NCBI RefSeq assembly: GCF_020510625.1
Contig: NZ_CP075191.1
Location: 3,202,501-3,266,500, forward strand
Reading direction: 5' to 3'
Length of the DNA stretch: 64,000 nt
Source: Ferribacterium limneticum
GTDB lineage: Bacteria > Pseudomonadota > Gammaproteobacteria > Burkholderiales > Rhodocyclaceae
Below, piece by piece: positions 54,593-63,306 of the stretch. The notes under the pieces were generated by a model that did no database searches, had not been told where the DNA came from, and saw only the letters and a program-made list of their open reading frames with translations. A program made the position numbers and the translations under genes. The number at the start of each line of letters is the position of its first letter. Position 1 is the first letter of the stretch.

Positions 54593-55732
54593 TTACGCAG
54601 CCTCCGGGACAAGTTCGGGAGGCACCGACAAATCACGCGGTGGAACCGGATAGATGCCGCCTACCTGACGCCAGTTGGCGAGCTGATAGATATAAGCAAG
54701 AACCTCCGCGACTGCGTTATACAGGGCGGAGGGGATTTCTGCATCGAGTTCGGCGTGCTTGTACAAGGCGCGCGCCAAAGGCGGCGCCTCCATAATCGGC
54801 ACCGCATTCTCGTTGGCAACTTCCTTAATTTTCAGCGCCACCGCACCAACGCCTTTCGCCACCACCCTGGGTGCCGCCATGCCCGTCTGATACGCAAGGG
54901 CCACGGCATAGTGCGTCGGGTTGGTGACCACGACATTTGCCTTCGGCACAGCCGACATCATGCGTTTGCGGGCAGCCTGCATCTGAAGGCTGCGGATGCG
55001 GCCCTTGACATGCGGGTCGCCCATCATTTCCTTCATTTCCTGCTTGACCTCTTCCTTGGTCATCTTCAGCTTGGCAAAGTACTGCCAAAGCTGGAAAGGC
55101 ACATCGGCGGCCACAACCAGAACCAGAGTAGCCACCAGAATCAGGAAGGAAAAGGACACCAAGTTGCCCGCATGCGCCAGACCAGCCTCAAGCGGCTCTC
55201 CCAGCAAGCCAAAGATCTCATCGCGCTCTTTCCAGATCAACATCGCGGCAACGCCACCAACCAACACTGCCTTCAGAATCGCCTTGGCCAACTCCATCAG
55301 GCTATTCCAGGAAAACATCCGGCCAAAACCGGTCAGCGGATTCAAGCGATTCAGATCAGGCACCAGTGCCTTGGAAGAAAAAACCCAGGCGTTCAGGAAA
55401 AACGGGGGAAGGATGGCTGCGAACAGCAATAAGCCGAGCAGTGGCGAAAATACGAAAAGCGCATCGCCCGAGATTTCCGCAAGACGCGGCAGCATCAGGT
55501 CAGGATTCCTCATATACGGCGTCTCAACCGTAAACCCTTTCTGCATGATTATCAGGGAGCGTTGAACAAACCAGCCACCCATCATCCAAAAAGTAGCGCC
55601 GGCGACAACCAGAACCAGAAACGTAGCAAGTTCGCGGGAATGGGGGACCTGACCCTGTTCGCGGGCCTGCTCGATTCGCCTGCCTGTAGGCTCTTCAGTT
55701 TTCTCGAGGTCGCTATCTTCCGCCATAGCCAT
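54593..55732 (-). CDS. flhB: export-specificity switch protein FlhB
   Basis: FlhB changes export specificity after autocleavage. The 379-residue product has four membrane spans (between about 35 and 215) and the cleavage motif NPTH at 271-274 in its cytoplasmic domain. The in-frame ATGs at 55732 and 55726 are both possible; neither has a strong ribosome site. A free copy of the C-terminal part is encoded at 20574. It starts the flhB-flhA-flhF-flhG-fliA-motCD run. Confidence 0.96.
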   Translation of the reverse strand: MAMAEDSDLEKTEEPTGRRIEQAREQGQVPHSRELATFLVLVVAGATFWMMGGWFVQRSLIIMQKGFTVETPYMRNPDLMLPRLAEISGDALFVFSPLLGLLLFAAILPPFFLNAWVFSSKALVPDLNRLNPLTGFGRMFSWNSLMELAKAILKAVLVGGVAAMLIWKERDEIFGLLGEPLEAGLAHAGNLVSFSFLILVATLVLVVAADVPFQLWQYFAKLKMTKEEVKQEMKEMMGDPHVKGRIRSLQMQAARKRMMSAVPKANVVVTNPTHYAVALAYQTGMAAPRVVAKGVGAVALKIKEVANENAVPIMEAPPLARALYKHAELDAEIPSALYNAVAEVLAYIYQLANWRQVGGIYPVPPRDLSVPPELVPEAA

Positions 55733-55752
55733 CTTTGGTTAGTGTTGTGGCT

Positions 55753-55758
55753 ATTATA
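55753..55758 (-). promoter_or_regulatory. candidate sigma-70 -10 box before flhB
   Basis: The minus strand has a perfect TATAAT 20 nt before the flhB start, after an AT-rich stretch of about 40 nt. The -35 is weak (CTTTAA at 17 nt). No sigma-54 or sigma-28 site was found in this 173-nt gap. It lies just after the che terminator, so an independent promoter is expected here. Confidence 0.45.
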
Positions 55759-55851
55759 GGAAAAAACTAGAAAAATTAAAGAGGTACGTGAGTTTATTTA
55801 GCCTGTTTCTCAAATGCCGGTCGCAAGCACATGACAACAGAGTAAACCTGC

Positions 55852-55881
55852 AAAAAGCAAAGAGGGGGCAAAGCCCCCTCT
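55852..55881 (-). terminator. Rho-independent terminator after cheA
   Basis: On the minus strand AGAGGGGGC-TTT-GCCCCCTCT forms a nine-bp stem with a three-base loop, followed by TTGCTTTTT. It lies 24 nt after the cheA stop and should end the che transcript before flhB. Confidence 0.92.
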
Positions 55882-55905
55882 CAACTCGTTGACTTGGAAC
55901 GGTAA

Positions 55906-57828
55906 TTAGACGAAGTCGAGCGACCTCATTCCGGAACCAATGTCGACATGCTGACCAATATCCGACAGCAACTCCTTCATGTCGAGAATCAGCACAATCT
56001 GGCCATTCGACAGCGTGGTGACGCCGGCAACGCCCTTGGGACGGAAATCTTCAAGAGACTTGATGACCGCATCGTCTCGCCCGGCGAAACTGTCGACCCC
56101 GAGAATGAAGCTGCGCTCCGCCGTCTGCATGAACACACCGTACTCCGGCTCATGCTCCTGTGGCCAGCCGAGCAGGCGCGCCAGCGTAATGACCGGCAAC
56201 ACCTCACCGCGAACCACCAGGGTTTCCTTGCCGCCCACTTCCTGAATACGGCTCTGCTCGATCGGCAAAATCTCGCGAACCATCGACAGCGGCAAGGCAA
56301 AGGGCTGATCACCCAGCAACACCAACAGGACCGGCAAAATGGCCAGCGTCAGCGGCAGGGAGATAATGAAGACCGAGCCCTTGCCTGGCTCGGAGCGAAT
56401 TTCAATCGAACCGTTCAGCTTCTGGATGTTGGTCTTGACCACATCCATACCTACACCACGACCAGACACATCGGAAATCTGTGCCTTGGTGGAAAAACCA
56501 GGCAGGAAGATCAGATTCAAACTCTGGCGCTCGTCCAGCGTATTCGCCTCCTCCTCCGAAACCAGGCCCTTTTCGATGGCCTTGGCACGAATACGTTCGG
56601 CGCTCATCCCCTTGCCATCATCGGCAATGATCAGGACGATGTGGTCCCCCTCCTGGCGAGCCTCCAGGCGCACCAGGCTCTTTACCGGCTTGCCCGATAG
56701 CTGGCGCTCGTTCGGCATCTCGACACCGTGATCGACGGCATTCCGGATCAAGTGAATCAACGGATCGGCCAAGTCTTCGATCATGGTCTTGTCGACCTCG
56801 GTCTCCTCACCTGCCAGCACCAGTTCGACATCCTTGCCCAATTGGCGGGCGAGGTCACGGGCAATACGGGGATATTTCTGGAACAGACGACCGATCGGCT
56901 GCATCCGGGTCTTCATCACCGAGTTCTGCAGATCGGAAACCAGCAGATCAAGCTGACTGACCGCCTGATCAAGGGCGTGCAAGGTTTCCGAATCGTTTTT
57001 CCCGGCCAAGATATCGGCACGCAAACTGGTCAGGCGGTTCTTGGTCAAACCGATCTCACCGGAAAGATTCAATACCTGATCCAGTCGAGATGTATCGACA
57101 CGTATCGTGTTTTCACGCGCACGTTCTTCCACGCGGCGAGCGTTGACCGGCGGATTACCCGGCTTGTCGCTGGCCCGGCGACCAAAAGGCGATGCTGCAG
57201 CCGGCTGTGCCACTGCGGTTGAGGACACCGCCGCCGCAGGGGTAACCGCGATCTCGACGGCCGCTGCCTCCGCTTTGGTAATCAATTCACTTTGTGGCGC
57301 CGCGCTTGGCGCCTGGCCAGTGACTGCCGCATGCAGGAGATTCCAGTCCGGCTCACCGGGCGCCGATGTCGCGGCTGCCGGTGGCACAGACTCAGCCGGG
57401 GCGGTCGGCGCCACAATCGGTGCAGCAACAGGCGCCTCGCCAGTCAGCGCCCCCTGCAATGCTGCGATAACCGCCGGGTCGGCTGGCTGAGGCTGAACCA
57501 TCTGCCCCAGTTCGCCGAACATCTCCCGCACCCCCTTGGTGGCTGCCATGATGACATCCATCAATTCCGGGTTAAGTTCGAGTTCGCCATTACGCAGGCG
57601 GTCGAACAAATTTTCAGTCAGGTGGCAAAGAGTGACCAGCTCGGTGGCATTCAGGAAGCCCGCGCCTCCCTTGACCGTATGAAACCCACGAAATATGTCA
57701 TTCAGCAAGCCACGATCGTCCGGCATCTTCTCGAGATCGACCAGTTTGTTGTCCACATCCGACAACAGGTCGTGAGCCTCCTGCAGGAAATCCTGCAGGA
57801 GATCTTCCATTCCGCCAAAATCACTCAT
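55906..57828 (-). CDS. cheA: chemotaxis histidine kinase CheA
   Basis: CheA phosphorylates CheY and CheB. The 640-residue product has a P1 HPt domain with phospho-histidine H50 (FHTVKGGAGFLN), a long Ala/Pro-rich linker (about 125-235) with no visible P2 domain, a P3 dimerisation helix pair (from about 240), a P4 kinase domain with the N box HLIRNAVDHGVE and the G box DDGKGMS, and a P5 CheW-like domain to the C-terminus. GGGGGG precedes the ATG. It follows cheZ by 11 nt. No cheW is in the window. Confidence 0.96.
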   Translation of the reverse strand: MSDFGGMEDLLQDFLQEAHDLLSDVDNKLVDLEKMPDDRGLLNDIFRGFHTVKGGAGFLNATELVTLCHLTENLFDRLRNGELELNPELMDVIMAATKGVREMFGELGQMVQPQPADPAVIAALQGALTGEAPVAAPIVAPTAPAESVPPAAATSAPGEPDWNLLHAAVTGQAPSAAPQSELITKAEAAAVEIAVTPAAAVSSTAVAQPAAASPFGRRASDKPGNPPVNARRVEERARENTIRVDTSRLDQVLNLSGEIGLTKNRLTSLRADILAGKNDSETLHALDQAVSQLDLLVSDLQNSVMKTRMQPIGRLFQKYPRIARDLARQLGKDVELVLAGEETEVDKTMIEDLADPLIHLIRNAVDHGVEMPNERQLSGKPVKSLVRLEARQEGDHIVLIIADDGKGMSAERIRAKAIEKGLVSEEEANTLDERQSLNLIFLPGFSTKAQISDVSGRGVGMDVVKTNIQKLNGSIEIRSEPGKGSVFIISLPLTLAILPVLLVLLGDQPFALPLSMVREILPIEQSRIQEVGGKETLVVRGEVLPVITLARLLGWPQEHEPEYGVFMQTAERSFILGVDSFAGRDDAVIKSLEDFRPKGVAGVTTLSNGQIVLILDMKELLSDIGQHVDIGSGMRSLDFV

Positions 57829-57839
57829 ATTGCCCCCCC

Positions 57840-58700
57840 TCAGAAACCGAGGCTATCGAGCAGGTCATCAACCTGCTCTTGGTTAACCACGACATCGGTT
57901 CGCCCTTCGGCATTGATTACCGGGCCATTCATCAGGCTGGCCACTTCCTCGGTACGTTTCGTTTCCGGCACAACTTCAATCAGCAGAGTCATCAACCCGG
58001 ATTCAAGATCCTGGGCAAGAGAAACCACCTTCTTGATGACCTGCCCGGTCAAATCCTGAAAGTCCTGCGCCATCATGATCTCGGTAAGCTGAGCATGGGT
58101 GTCGCGGGTTTTCCTGGGCAACTGCTCGTTCAGGTAGGCGCGCGTTTCGGCAGCCAGCAACTTGAAATCCTGCGGCCCCATTTCGTTGGCAAAGACTTTG
58201 TCCCAACGCTGGCCAAGCGCACGAGCGCCATTTTCAATGTCGTCGACCAAGGGACTGGCAATATCCGTGGCATTCAAGACGCGACACGCCGCCTGTTCGG
58301 TCAGATTCGCCACATAAGTCAGGCGGTCCTTGGCATCGGGAAGTGCCGAAACGGTCTTCTCAAGCAGTTTGTCGTAGCCCAGTTGTCCCAACGTGTCGTG
58401 CAGGGCACGCGCCATATGGCCGATACGATTGAAGACAGCCTCTTGCTGGGACCATGCATCACCACCGGAGGCAGAAACGGCCTGTGCCATGTCGCTGCTA
58501 CTTTGTGCAAGCGCCTGTTCAGCCTGGGTTTCGGCGGCGACACTGTCAAACAAATCCTGCAGGTCATCGGAGTCGCTACCTGTAGAAACTACCGGCGCAG
58601 GAGCAACAGGAGCTGATGGCGCAACTGGTGCCGGGGTGTAATCGGAAGCGATTGAGTCAAAGAGCGCTTCGAGGTCGTCGGAATCGTTGTTGGCAGACAT
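57840..58700 (-). CDS. cheZ: CheY-P phosphatase CheZ with extended N-terminus
   Basis: CheZ dephosphorylates CheY-P. The 286-residue product has the phosphatase helix with MMAQDFQDLTGQVIKKVV (catalytic Gln region) and ends with the CheY-docking peptide VDDLLDSLGF, as in E. coli. It is about 70 residues longer than E. coli CheZ at the N-terminus. That extension contains two copies of a related motif, DDLEALFDSIA (residues 8-18) and DDLQDLFDSVA (45-55), separated by a Pro/Ala/Val linker. A GGGGGA site stands before the ATG. It lies between cheY and cheA. Confidence 0.94.
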   Translation of the reverse strand: MSANNDSDDLEALFDSIASDYTPAPVAPSAPVAPAPVVSTGSDSDDLQDLFDSVAAETQAEQALAQSSSDMAQAVSASGGDAWSQQEAVFNRIGHMARALHDTLGQLGYDKLLEKTVSALPDAKDRLTYVANLTEQAACRVLNATDIASPLVDDIENGARALGQRWDKVFANEMGPQDFKLLAAETRAYLNEQLPRKTRDTHAQLTEIMMAQDFQDLTGQVIKKVVSLAQDLESGLMTLLIEVVPETKRTEEVASLMNGPVINAEGRTDVVVNQEQVDDLLDSLGF

Positions 58701-58709
58701 GATTCCCCC

Positions 58710-59105
58710 TTAGGCCTGACCCATTTTTTCGAAAATCTTGTTCAGTTTTTCGGACAGGGTTCCCGCCGTGAAGGGCTTGACGATGTAACCACTCGCCCCG
58801 GCCTGCGCGGCAGCAATAATATTTTCCTTCTTCGCCTCGGCAGTAATCATCAAGACGGGCAGATGCTTGAGATTCGGGGTGGCACGAATGGTCTGCAGCA
58901 ATGTCAGACCGTCCATATTTGGCATATTCCAGTCGGTCACCACAAACTCGAACCCGCCAGCCTGAAGTTTTTGCAGCGCGATAGCGCCGTCTTCGGCCTC
59001 ATCAACGTTGGTATAGCCCAACTCTTTCAGCAAGTTACGGACAATTCGACGCATCGTGGAAAAATCATCCACAACCAGAAATCTCATTTTGGGATCAGCT
59101 GCCAT
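58710..59105 (-). CDS. cheY: chemotaxis response regulator CheY
   Basis: CheY-P binds FliM and changes rotation direction. The 131-residue single-domain receiver has the acidic pair D13-D14, phospho-acceptor D58 (VVTDWNMP), T88, Y107 and K110, all as in E. coli CheY. GGAG lies before the ATG. It precedes cheZ by nine nt. Confidence 0.97.
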   Translation of the reverse strand: MAADPKMRFLVVDDFSTMRRIVRNLLKELGYTNVDEAEDGAIALQKLQAGGFEFVVTDWNMPNMDGLTLLQTIRATPNLKHLPVLMITAEAKKENIIAAAQAGASGYIVKPFTAGTLSEKLNKIFEKMGQA

Positions 59106-59129
59106 GCAGTACTCCAGAAACTTTACTTG

Positions 59130-60065
59130 TTATCGTTCAATCAGCGGACGCAGCGTATCTGCCAACGCCTCAGCATCGAATTTTGCGACATATGCGTCCA
59201 CACCCACCGACTTGCCCATCGCACGATTGGCTTCGGAAGAAAGTGAAGAGTGCATGACGACGGGCACCCCTTCGAAACGCGGGTCTGATTTGATATTTTT
59301 GGTCAGGACGTAACCGTCCATTTCCGGCATCTCGGCATCAACCAGTATCAGACGGACATCGTCACGGATATTGCGCCCCATCTGCAAGGCATGAGCAGCA
59401 ATTCCCTGCAGGCGCGTCCAAGCTTCCATGCCATTGGTGGCATGCTTGTGGCGCACACCGAGTTTGTCGAGAACTTCGGAAATTTTCCGGCGGGCAACGC
59501 TGGAGTCATCGACAAAAAAGACGCTGGTCTCCGGATCGACCCTGGCCGGCGGAATATCGACAATCATCGCCTCGCCAAACGCATTGGCCAGAATCTGTTC
59601 AACGTCGAGAATGGATACCAGGCCACCGCTTTCGAGCTCGATCACGGCGGTGATCAGGCCCTGATTCGCACTCAGCACGCTTTCAGGCGCCTTTACCCGC
59701 TCCCAATCCACACGGATGATCCGATCAACATCATGGACAAGGAAACCGAGGGTACGCTTCGAGTACTCAGCGACCATCATTGTCTTACCCAGCCCGGGCT
59801 GAGTATCCAGATGCATGAACGGCGCCAGTGAAAGCACCGGAATAACATTGCCACGCAAGGAGATCAGGCCTTCGACACCGCGCGGCATGTTCGGCGTCTT
59901 GGTAATGTGAGGCGTCCGACCGACTTCGCGGACCTTAAAAACATTGATGCCGAAAATCTCGCGCGTACCGAGCGTAAACAGCAAGATTTCCATTTTATTG
60001 GAACCCGCCAATCGAGTCCGGGCATCAACACTATCCAGCAGATTTTTATTCTCAACGAGGTTCAT
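59130..60065 (-). CDS. cheV: CheV coupling protein (CheW-receiver), copy 1
   Basis: CheV joins receptors to CheA and is itself phosphorylated. The 311-residue product has a CheW-like domain (about 20-165) and a C-terminal receiver (about 178-305) with the acidic pair in FFVDDSSVARR and the phosphorylation site in LILVDAEMPEMDG. The ATG at 60065 is chosen because GGGAG stands before it; TTG and GTG codons lie just upstream. It is paired with a paralogue immediately upstream. Confidence 0.94.
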   Translation of the reverse strand: MNLVENKNLLDSVDARTRLAGSNKMEILLFTLGTREIFGINVFKVREVGRTPHITKTPNMPRGVEGLISLRGNVIPVLSLAPFMHLDTQPGLGKTMMVAEYSKRTLGFLVHDVDRIIRVDWERVKAPESVLSANQGLITAVIELESGGLVSILDVEQILANAFGEAMIVDIPPARVDPETSVFFVDDSSVARRKISEVLDKLGVRHKHATNGMEAWTRLQGIAAHALQMGRNIRDDVRLILVDAEMPEMDGYVLTKNIKSDPRFEGVPVVMHSSLSSEANRAMGKSVGVDAYVAKFDAEALADTLRPLIER

Positions 60066-60082
60066 CACCAACTCCCGCTATC

Positions 60083-61051
60083 TCAAGCCACGCTGACTGG
60101 CGACGTTTCGACGCCCAGGCGCCGCGCCAGTGTTTCGGACAAACGCATCGGCTCAAACTTGGGCACGTACTCATCCACCCCCACTGATGCACCAAGCTTC
60201 TGATTCGACATACCGGACAGCGACGAATGCATGATGACCGGTACGCCATTGAAGCGCGGGTCAGACTTGATTTTCTTGGTCAGGATGTAACCGTCCATTT
60301 CCGGCATTTCGATGTCGGTCAACACCAGGCTGATGATCGAAGAAGCCGGTTTGCCGATGGACTGCGCATAGGTAGCGACTTTTTCCATCTCTTCCCACAT
60401 TTGGCGGCCATTTACCGCCGATATTCCCTTGACGCCCATGGCCGAAAGTGTACGCTCAATCTGCTTGCGGGCGACACTGGAGTCATCACAATAGAAAACC
60501 GTGCTATCAGGGCGATCCACAGTAACTACACCCCGATACATGATCTCGTTATCGATGCTGGTCGTTTCGGACAACACTTTCTCGACGTCCATCATCATGA
60601 CCAGGCGGTTGTCTTCAAGCTCCGTCACCGCAGTCACCAAGCCACCGGTCTGCGAGGTCAACATTTCAGGGGGGACACGCATCTTGCTCCAGTCGAGCCT
60701 CAGGATTGTATCGACCCCTTCGACAAGAAAACCCTGCGTATGACCGTTGTACTCGGTGACGATCATGATTTCACGCGGCGTCTCCGGGGAAATCCCTGAA
60801 TACTTGGCCAGATCAATCACTGGAACGAGAGCACCGCGCAGGCTGACCATTCCCTCGACCGAAGACGGCATATCGGGGGCCGCGGTAATGACCGGGGTAC
60901 GCATGACCTCACGAACCTTGAAGACATTGATGCCATAAGTTTCGCGGCGCCCCGTACGCTGATCTACTCCGAGGAAAAAAAGGAGTATCTCAAGCTTGTT
61001 GGTGCCAGCAAGCTTGGTTCGCGCATCAATATTCTTCAGTAGTTCCGACAT
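60083..61051 (-). CDS. cheV: CheV coupling protein (CheW-receiver), copy 2
   Basis: This 322-residue paralogue of the adjacent CheV has the CheW-like domain (about 15-165) and a receiver (about 180-315) with FYCDDSSVARK and LVLTDIEMPEMDG. The two share the domain order and many segments (for example SDPRFxGVPVxMHSS) but differ in length and detail. The ATG at 61051 has GAGG six nt before it; another ATG at 61057 is too close to that site. A sigma-28 promoter at 61163-61189 lies directly upstream. Confidence 0.94.
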   Translation of the reverse strand: MSELLKNIDARTKLAGTNKLEILLFFLGVDQRTGRRETYGINVFKVREVMRTPVITAAPDMPSSVEGMVSLRGALVPVIDLAKYSGISPETPREIMIVTEYNGHTQGFLVEGVDTILRLDWSKMRVPPEMLTSQTGGLVTAVTELEDNRLVMMMDVEKVLSETTSIDNEIMYRGVVTVDRPDSTVFYCDDSSVARKQIERTLSAMGVKGISAVNGRQMWEEMEKVATYAQSIGKPASSIISLVLTDIEMPEMDGYILTKKIKSDPRFNGVPVIMHSSLSGMSNQKLGASVGVDEYVPKFEPMRLSETLARRLGVETSPVSVA

Positions 61052-61162
61052 CTTCATCCTCTCGTGCGTTGCACATCGGGCTGTTTTACACACCCGAAGT
61101 GGGCGCCACCCTTGAACTGCAACGTACCACCCTTCACCACCCAGTGACCGCGTTTAGCAACA

Positions 61163-61189
61163 TTAACGGCAGCCCACGCGGATTATTTA
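61163..61189 (-). promoter_or_regulatory. sigma-28 (FliA) promoter of the cheV-cheV-cheY-cheZ-cheA genes
   Basis: Minus strand: TAAATAAT, 11 nt, GCCGTTAA. The -10 is one base from consensus and the spacing is exact. The -35 overlaps the stop codon of the STAS gene. It lies about 110 nt before the cheV start. Confidence 0.85.
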
Positions 61190-61492
61190 GGAAATTTGAA
61201 ACAATTTACCAAAATTAGCAATATCTAGCACCTGTTTCACATTCCCACGAACACCGGTCAGGGCAACTTCTTTGTTTGCACCGCCCAATTTGTCACGCAA
61301 CATCAACAACATACCCAAGGCGGAACTATCGAGATAGTCCACCCCTGAAAAATCCACAACAACAGATCTCACTGCGGCATCAGTAACCAAGGGCTCATAG
61401 GAGCCGCGAAACTCGCGGTGGGTGTTGAAATCAAAACGTCCGACCAGCTTGATAATCGCTTTGCCAGCCTCATTGACAATACTTGCTTGCAT
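61187..61492 (-). CDS. STAS-domain (anti-sigma antagonist-like) protein
   Basis: The 101-residue single-domain product is a STAS protein of the SpoIIAA/RsbV type. The phosphorylatable serine region is DYLDSSALGMLL, with S56 or S57 as the likely site, and the preceding strand VVVDFSGV is typical. Such proteins bind an HPK-like anti-sigma kinase when unphosphorylated. No RsbW-type kinase or PP2C phosphatase is in the window. It lies between cheB and cheV, so a link to motility control is suggested but not proven. Confidence 0.9.
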   Translation of the reverse strand: MQASIVNEAGKAIIKLVGRFDFNTHREFRGSYEPLVTDAAVRSVVVDFSGVDYLDSSALGMLLMLRDKLGGANKEVALTGVRGNVKQVLDIANFGKLFQIS

Positions 61493-61569
61493 TTTTTTTC
61501 CTATTCAAATAACCCGGACTGCGCTCTAGTTTAATACTTTACTCATATGCGACAAGTCTGTCCTGTCGT

Positions 61570-62628
61570 TTACGAGTTGATGGCACCGATAACCCGCCGC
61601 GCCATGTCGTCCAGCGAACACTGCTCATCGACCGCGCCGATCAAAAATGCTTCGCGCGGCATCCCGTAAACAACACAGCTAGCTTCATCTTGTCCAAACG
61701 TTCTTGCTCCTGCCTGGCGCATGCGCAGCAATCCTTGAGCACCATCCTTACCCATGCCCGTCAGGATTACCCCGATCGCCTTGCGACCGACCAGTGCAGC
61801 TGCCGAATCGAACAACACATCGACGGCTGGGCGATGCCTATTGACGGGGGGCGTCGCAGCGAGCTCGGTCAGGAAACCGGAAGTACCACGCCGAATCGAC
61901 AAATGGGAATGTCCTGGCGCGACATAAACGGTGCCAGGCTCAATTTTTTCATTTCCCTTGGCTTCGACGACGCGTGGCGCGCACAGACTATCCAGACGAC
62001 GCGCAAAAGAGGCGGTAAACGTTTCGGGCATATGCTGAACGATCAGGATTGGTGGGCAATCCGCAGGAATACCGAGCAGGAAATCCTTGATTGCCTCCGT
62101 TCCTCCTGTTGAAGCGCCGACAAAAATGATTTTCCCGCTGCCCCCCAAGCCTGTTTTTGCCGGCGCCGATGCCGGAGCCGGTTTCGTTGCGCCCCCCCCA
62201 TGCCCGGTCATTGTCCGGCGGAGTCGCGCCCCTTTGGCGGCGCGAATCTTTTCGACGAGTTCTTCTGCATAATTCTCCATGCTCCTTTCGCCATCAGCCT
62301 TGGGCTTGCCGATGAAATCGATGGCACCAAGCTCCAGTGCCTTCAGCGTCGTATCGGATCCAGCCTCTGTGTATGAAGAAACCATGACCACAGGCATGGG
62401 ACGCAAGCGCATCAGACGCTCGAGAAACTCCAGGCCATCCATTTTCGGCATCTGAACATCGAGCGTCAGCACATCCGGATTCAGCACCTTGATCATTTCG
62501 CGTGCGCTTTGGGCATCCGGAGCCGCCCCGACCACCTCCATGTCGGGAGCAAGATTGATCATCTGGCTCAACAAGCCACGCATCAAGGCTGAATCATCAA
62601 CCACGAGAACTCGAATTTTTATCGGCAT
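61570..62628 (-). CDS. cheB: chemoreceptor methylesterase CheB
   Basis: CheB removes methyl groups from receptors. The 352-residue product has a receiver (about 5-125) with D57 as phosphorylation site, and a C-terminal methylesterase domain (about 160-350). The catalytic triad is around [11 protein letters not shown] (Ser), VQHMPETFT (His) and [10 protein letters not shown] (Asp). A GGAA site precedes the ATG. It follows cheD by 60 nt. Confidence 0.96.
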   Translation of the reverse strand: MPIKIRVLVVDDSALMRGLLSQMINLAPDMEVVGAAPDAQSAREMIKVLNPDVLTLDVQMPKMDGLEFLERLMRLRPMPVVMVSSYTEAGSDTTLKALELGAIDFIGKPKADGERSMENYAEELVEKIRAAKGARLRRTMTGHGGGATKPAPASAPAKTGLGGSGKIIFVGASTGGTEAIKDFLLGIPADCPPILIVQHMPETFTASFARRLDSLCAPRVVEAKGNEKIEPGTVYVAPGHSHLSIRRGTSGFLTELAATPPVNRHRPAVDVLFDSAAALVGRKAIGVILTGMGKDGAQGLLRMRQAGARTFGQDEASCVVYGMPREAFLIGAVDEQCSLDDMARRVIGAINS

Positions 62629-62688
62629 TTATTCCGTAATCAAAGGCAAAATTTGCAGGATCTCAAGCTTGGCCCAGCCCATTCACAT

Positions 62689-63294
62689 TCAAATAAACAG
62701 CTCGACGTCGCCTTCCATGCGCGCTCCAGCCAGGCGCACCTTGTAGTCGTTCTCGCGGCTGAACAAAGTATCGTTATGAACACGATGCAGCTTCTTGACC
62801 AGCACTTTCCCGGAGAAGGGAAAATAGTAGACTTTCCGTGGATAGGAATCCAACAAGTCCTTTGCCACGATAGGGATTTTTTCAGTTTTGAGAAAATCGA
62901 GTACGAATTCGGCATTTCTGGCACCGACATTGCTGCTGGCCAGACTGGCCAGTACAGCTCCGCCACCAAACACCTTGGCCTCCAGACGATTACGTCGCGC
63001 GCCCAGCTTGAGCAGGTGATTGATCAGTACCTCCATGGCGTAGGTGCCGTAACGCGCCGATGTGCCGACTGTTTCCCGTCCGCCGTCGTCAGGCAACATG
63101 AAATGGTTCATCCCGCCGATGCCGGAATCGCTGTCCCGAATACAGGCTGCCACACAAGACCCGAGCACCGTCACCAGCAATGCCTCCTGATTGGCGACAA
63201 AATACTCACCCGGCAGTATCTTGGCTGCTTCTAATCCAAATTTGCGATCAAAATAGCGGTTGGTAGCCAGATTTTCGTCGTAGGCGTGTGACAC
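62689..63294 (-). CDS. cheD: receptor glutamine deamidase CheD
   Basis: CheD deamidates receptor glutamines. The 201-residue product has the catalytic cysteine C47 in VLGSCVAACI and histidine H64 in GGMNHFMLP, in the normal order. It lies between cheR and cheB, so the adaptation genes form one group. The spacing to cheR is 12 nt. Confidence 0.94.
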   Translation of the reverse strand: MSHAYDENLATNRYFDRKFGLEAAKILPGEYFVANQEALLVTVLGSCVAACIRDSDSGIGGMNHFMLPDDGGRETVGTSARYGTYAMEVLINHLLKLGARRNRLEAKVFGGGAVLASLASSNVGARNAEFVLDFLKTEKIPIVAKDLLDSYPRKVYYFPFSGKVLVKKLHRVHNDTLFSRENDYKVRLAGARMEGDVELFI

Positions 63295-63306
63295 TTCGTC
63301 CTTTCG

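Noticed and set aside
61493..61569. TAAAGTAT on the minus strand before the STAS gene as a FliA promoter
   Set aside because: No GCCGATAA-like box at the 11-nt spacing; the nearest similar box is about five nt too far away.
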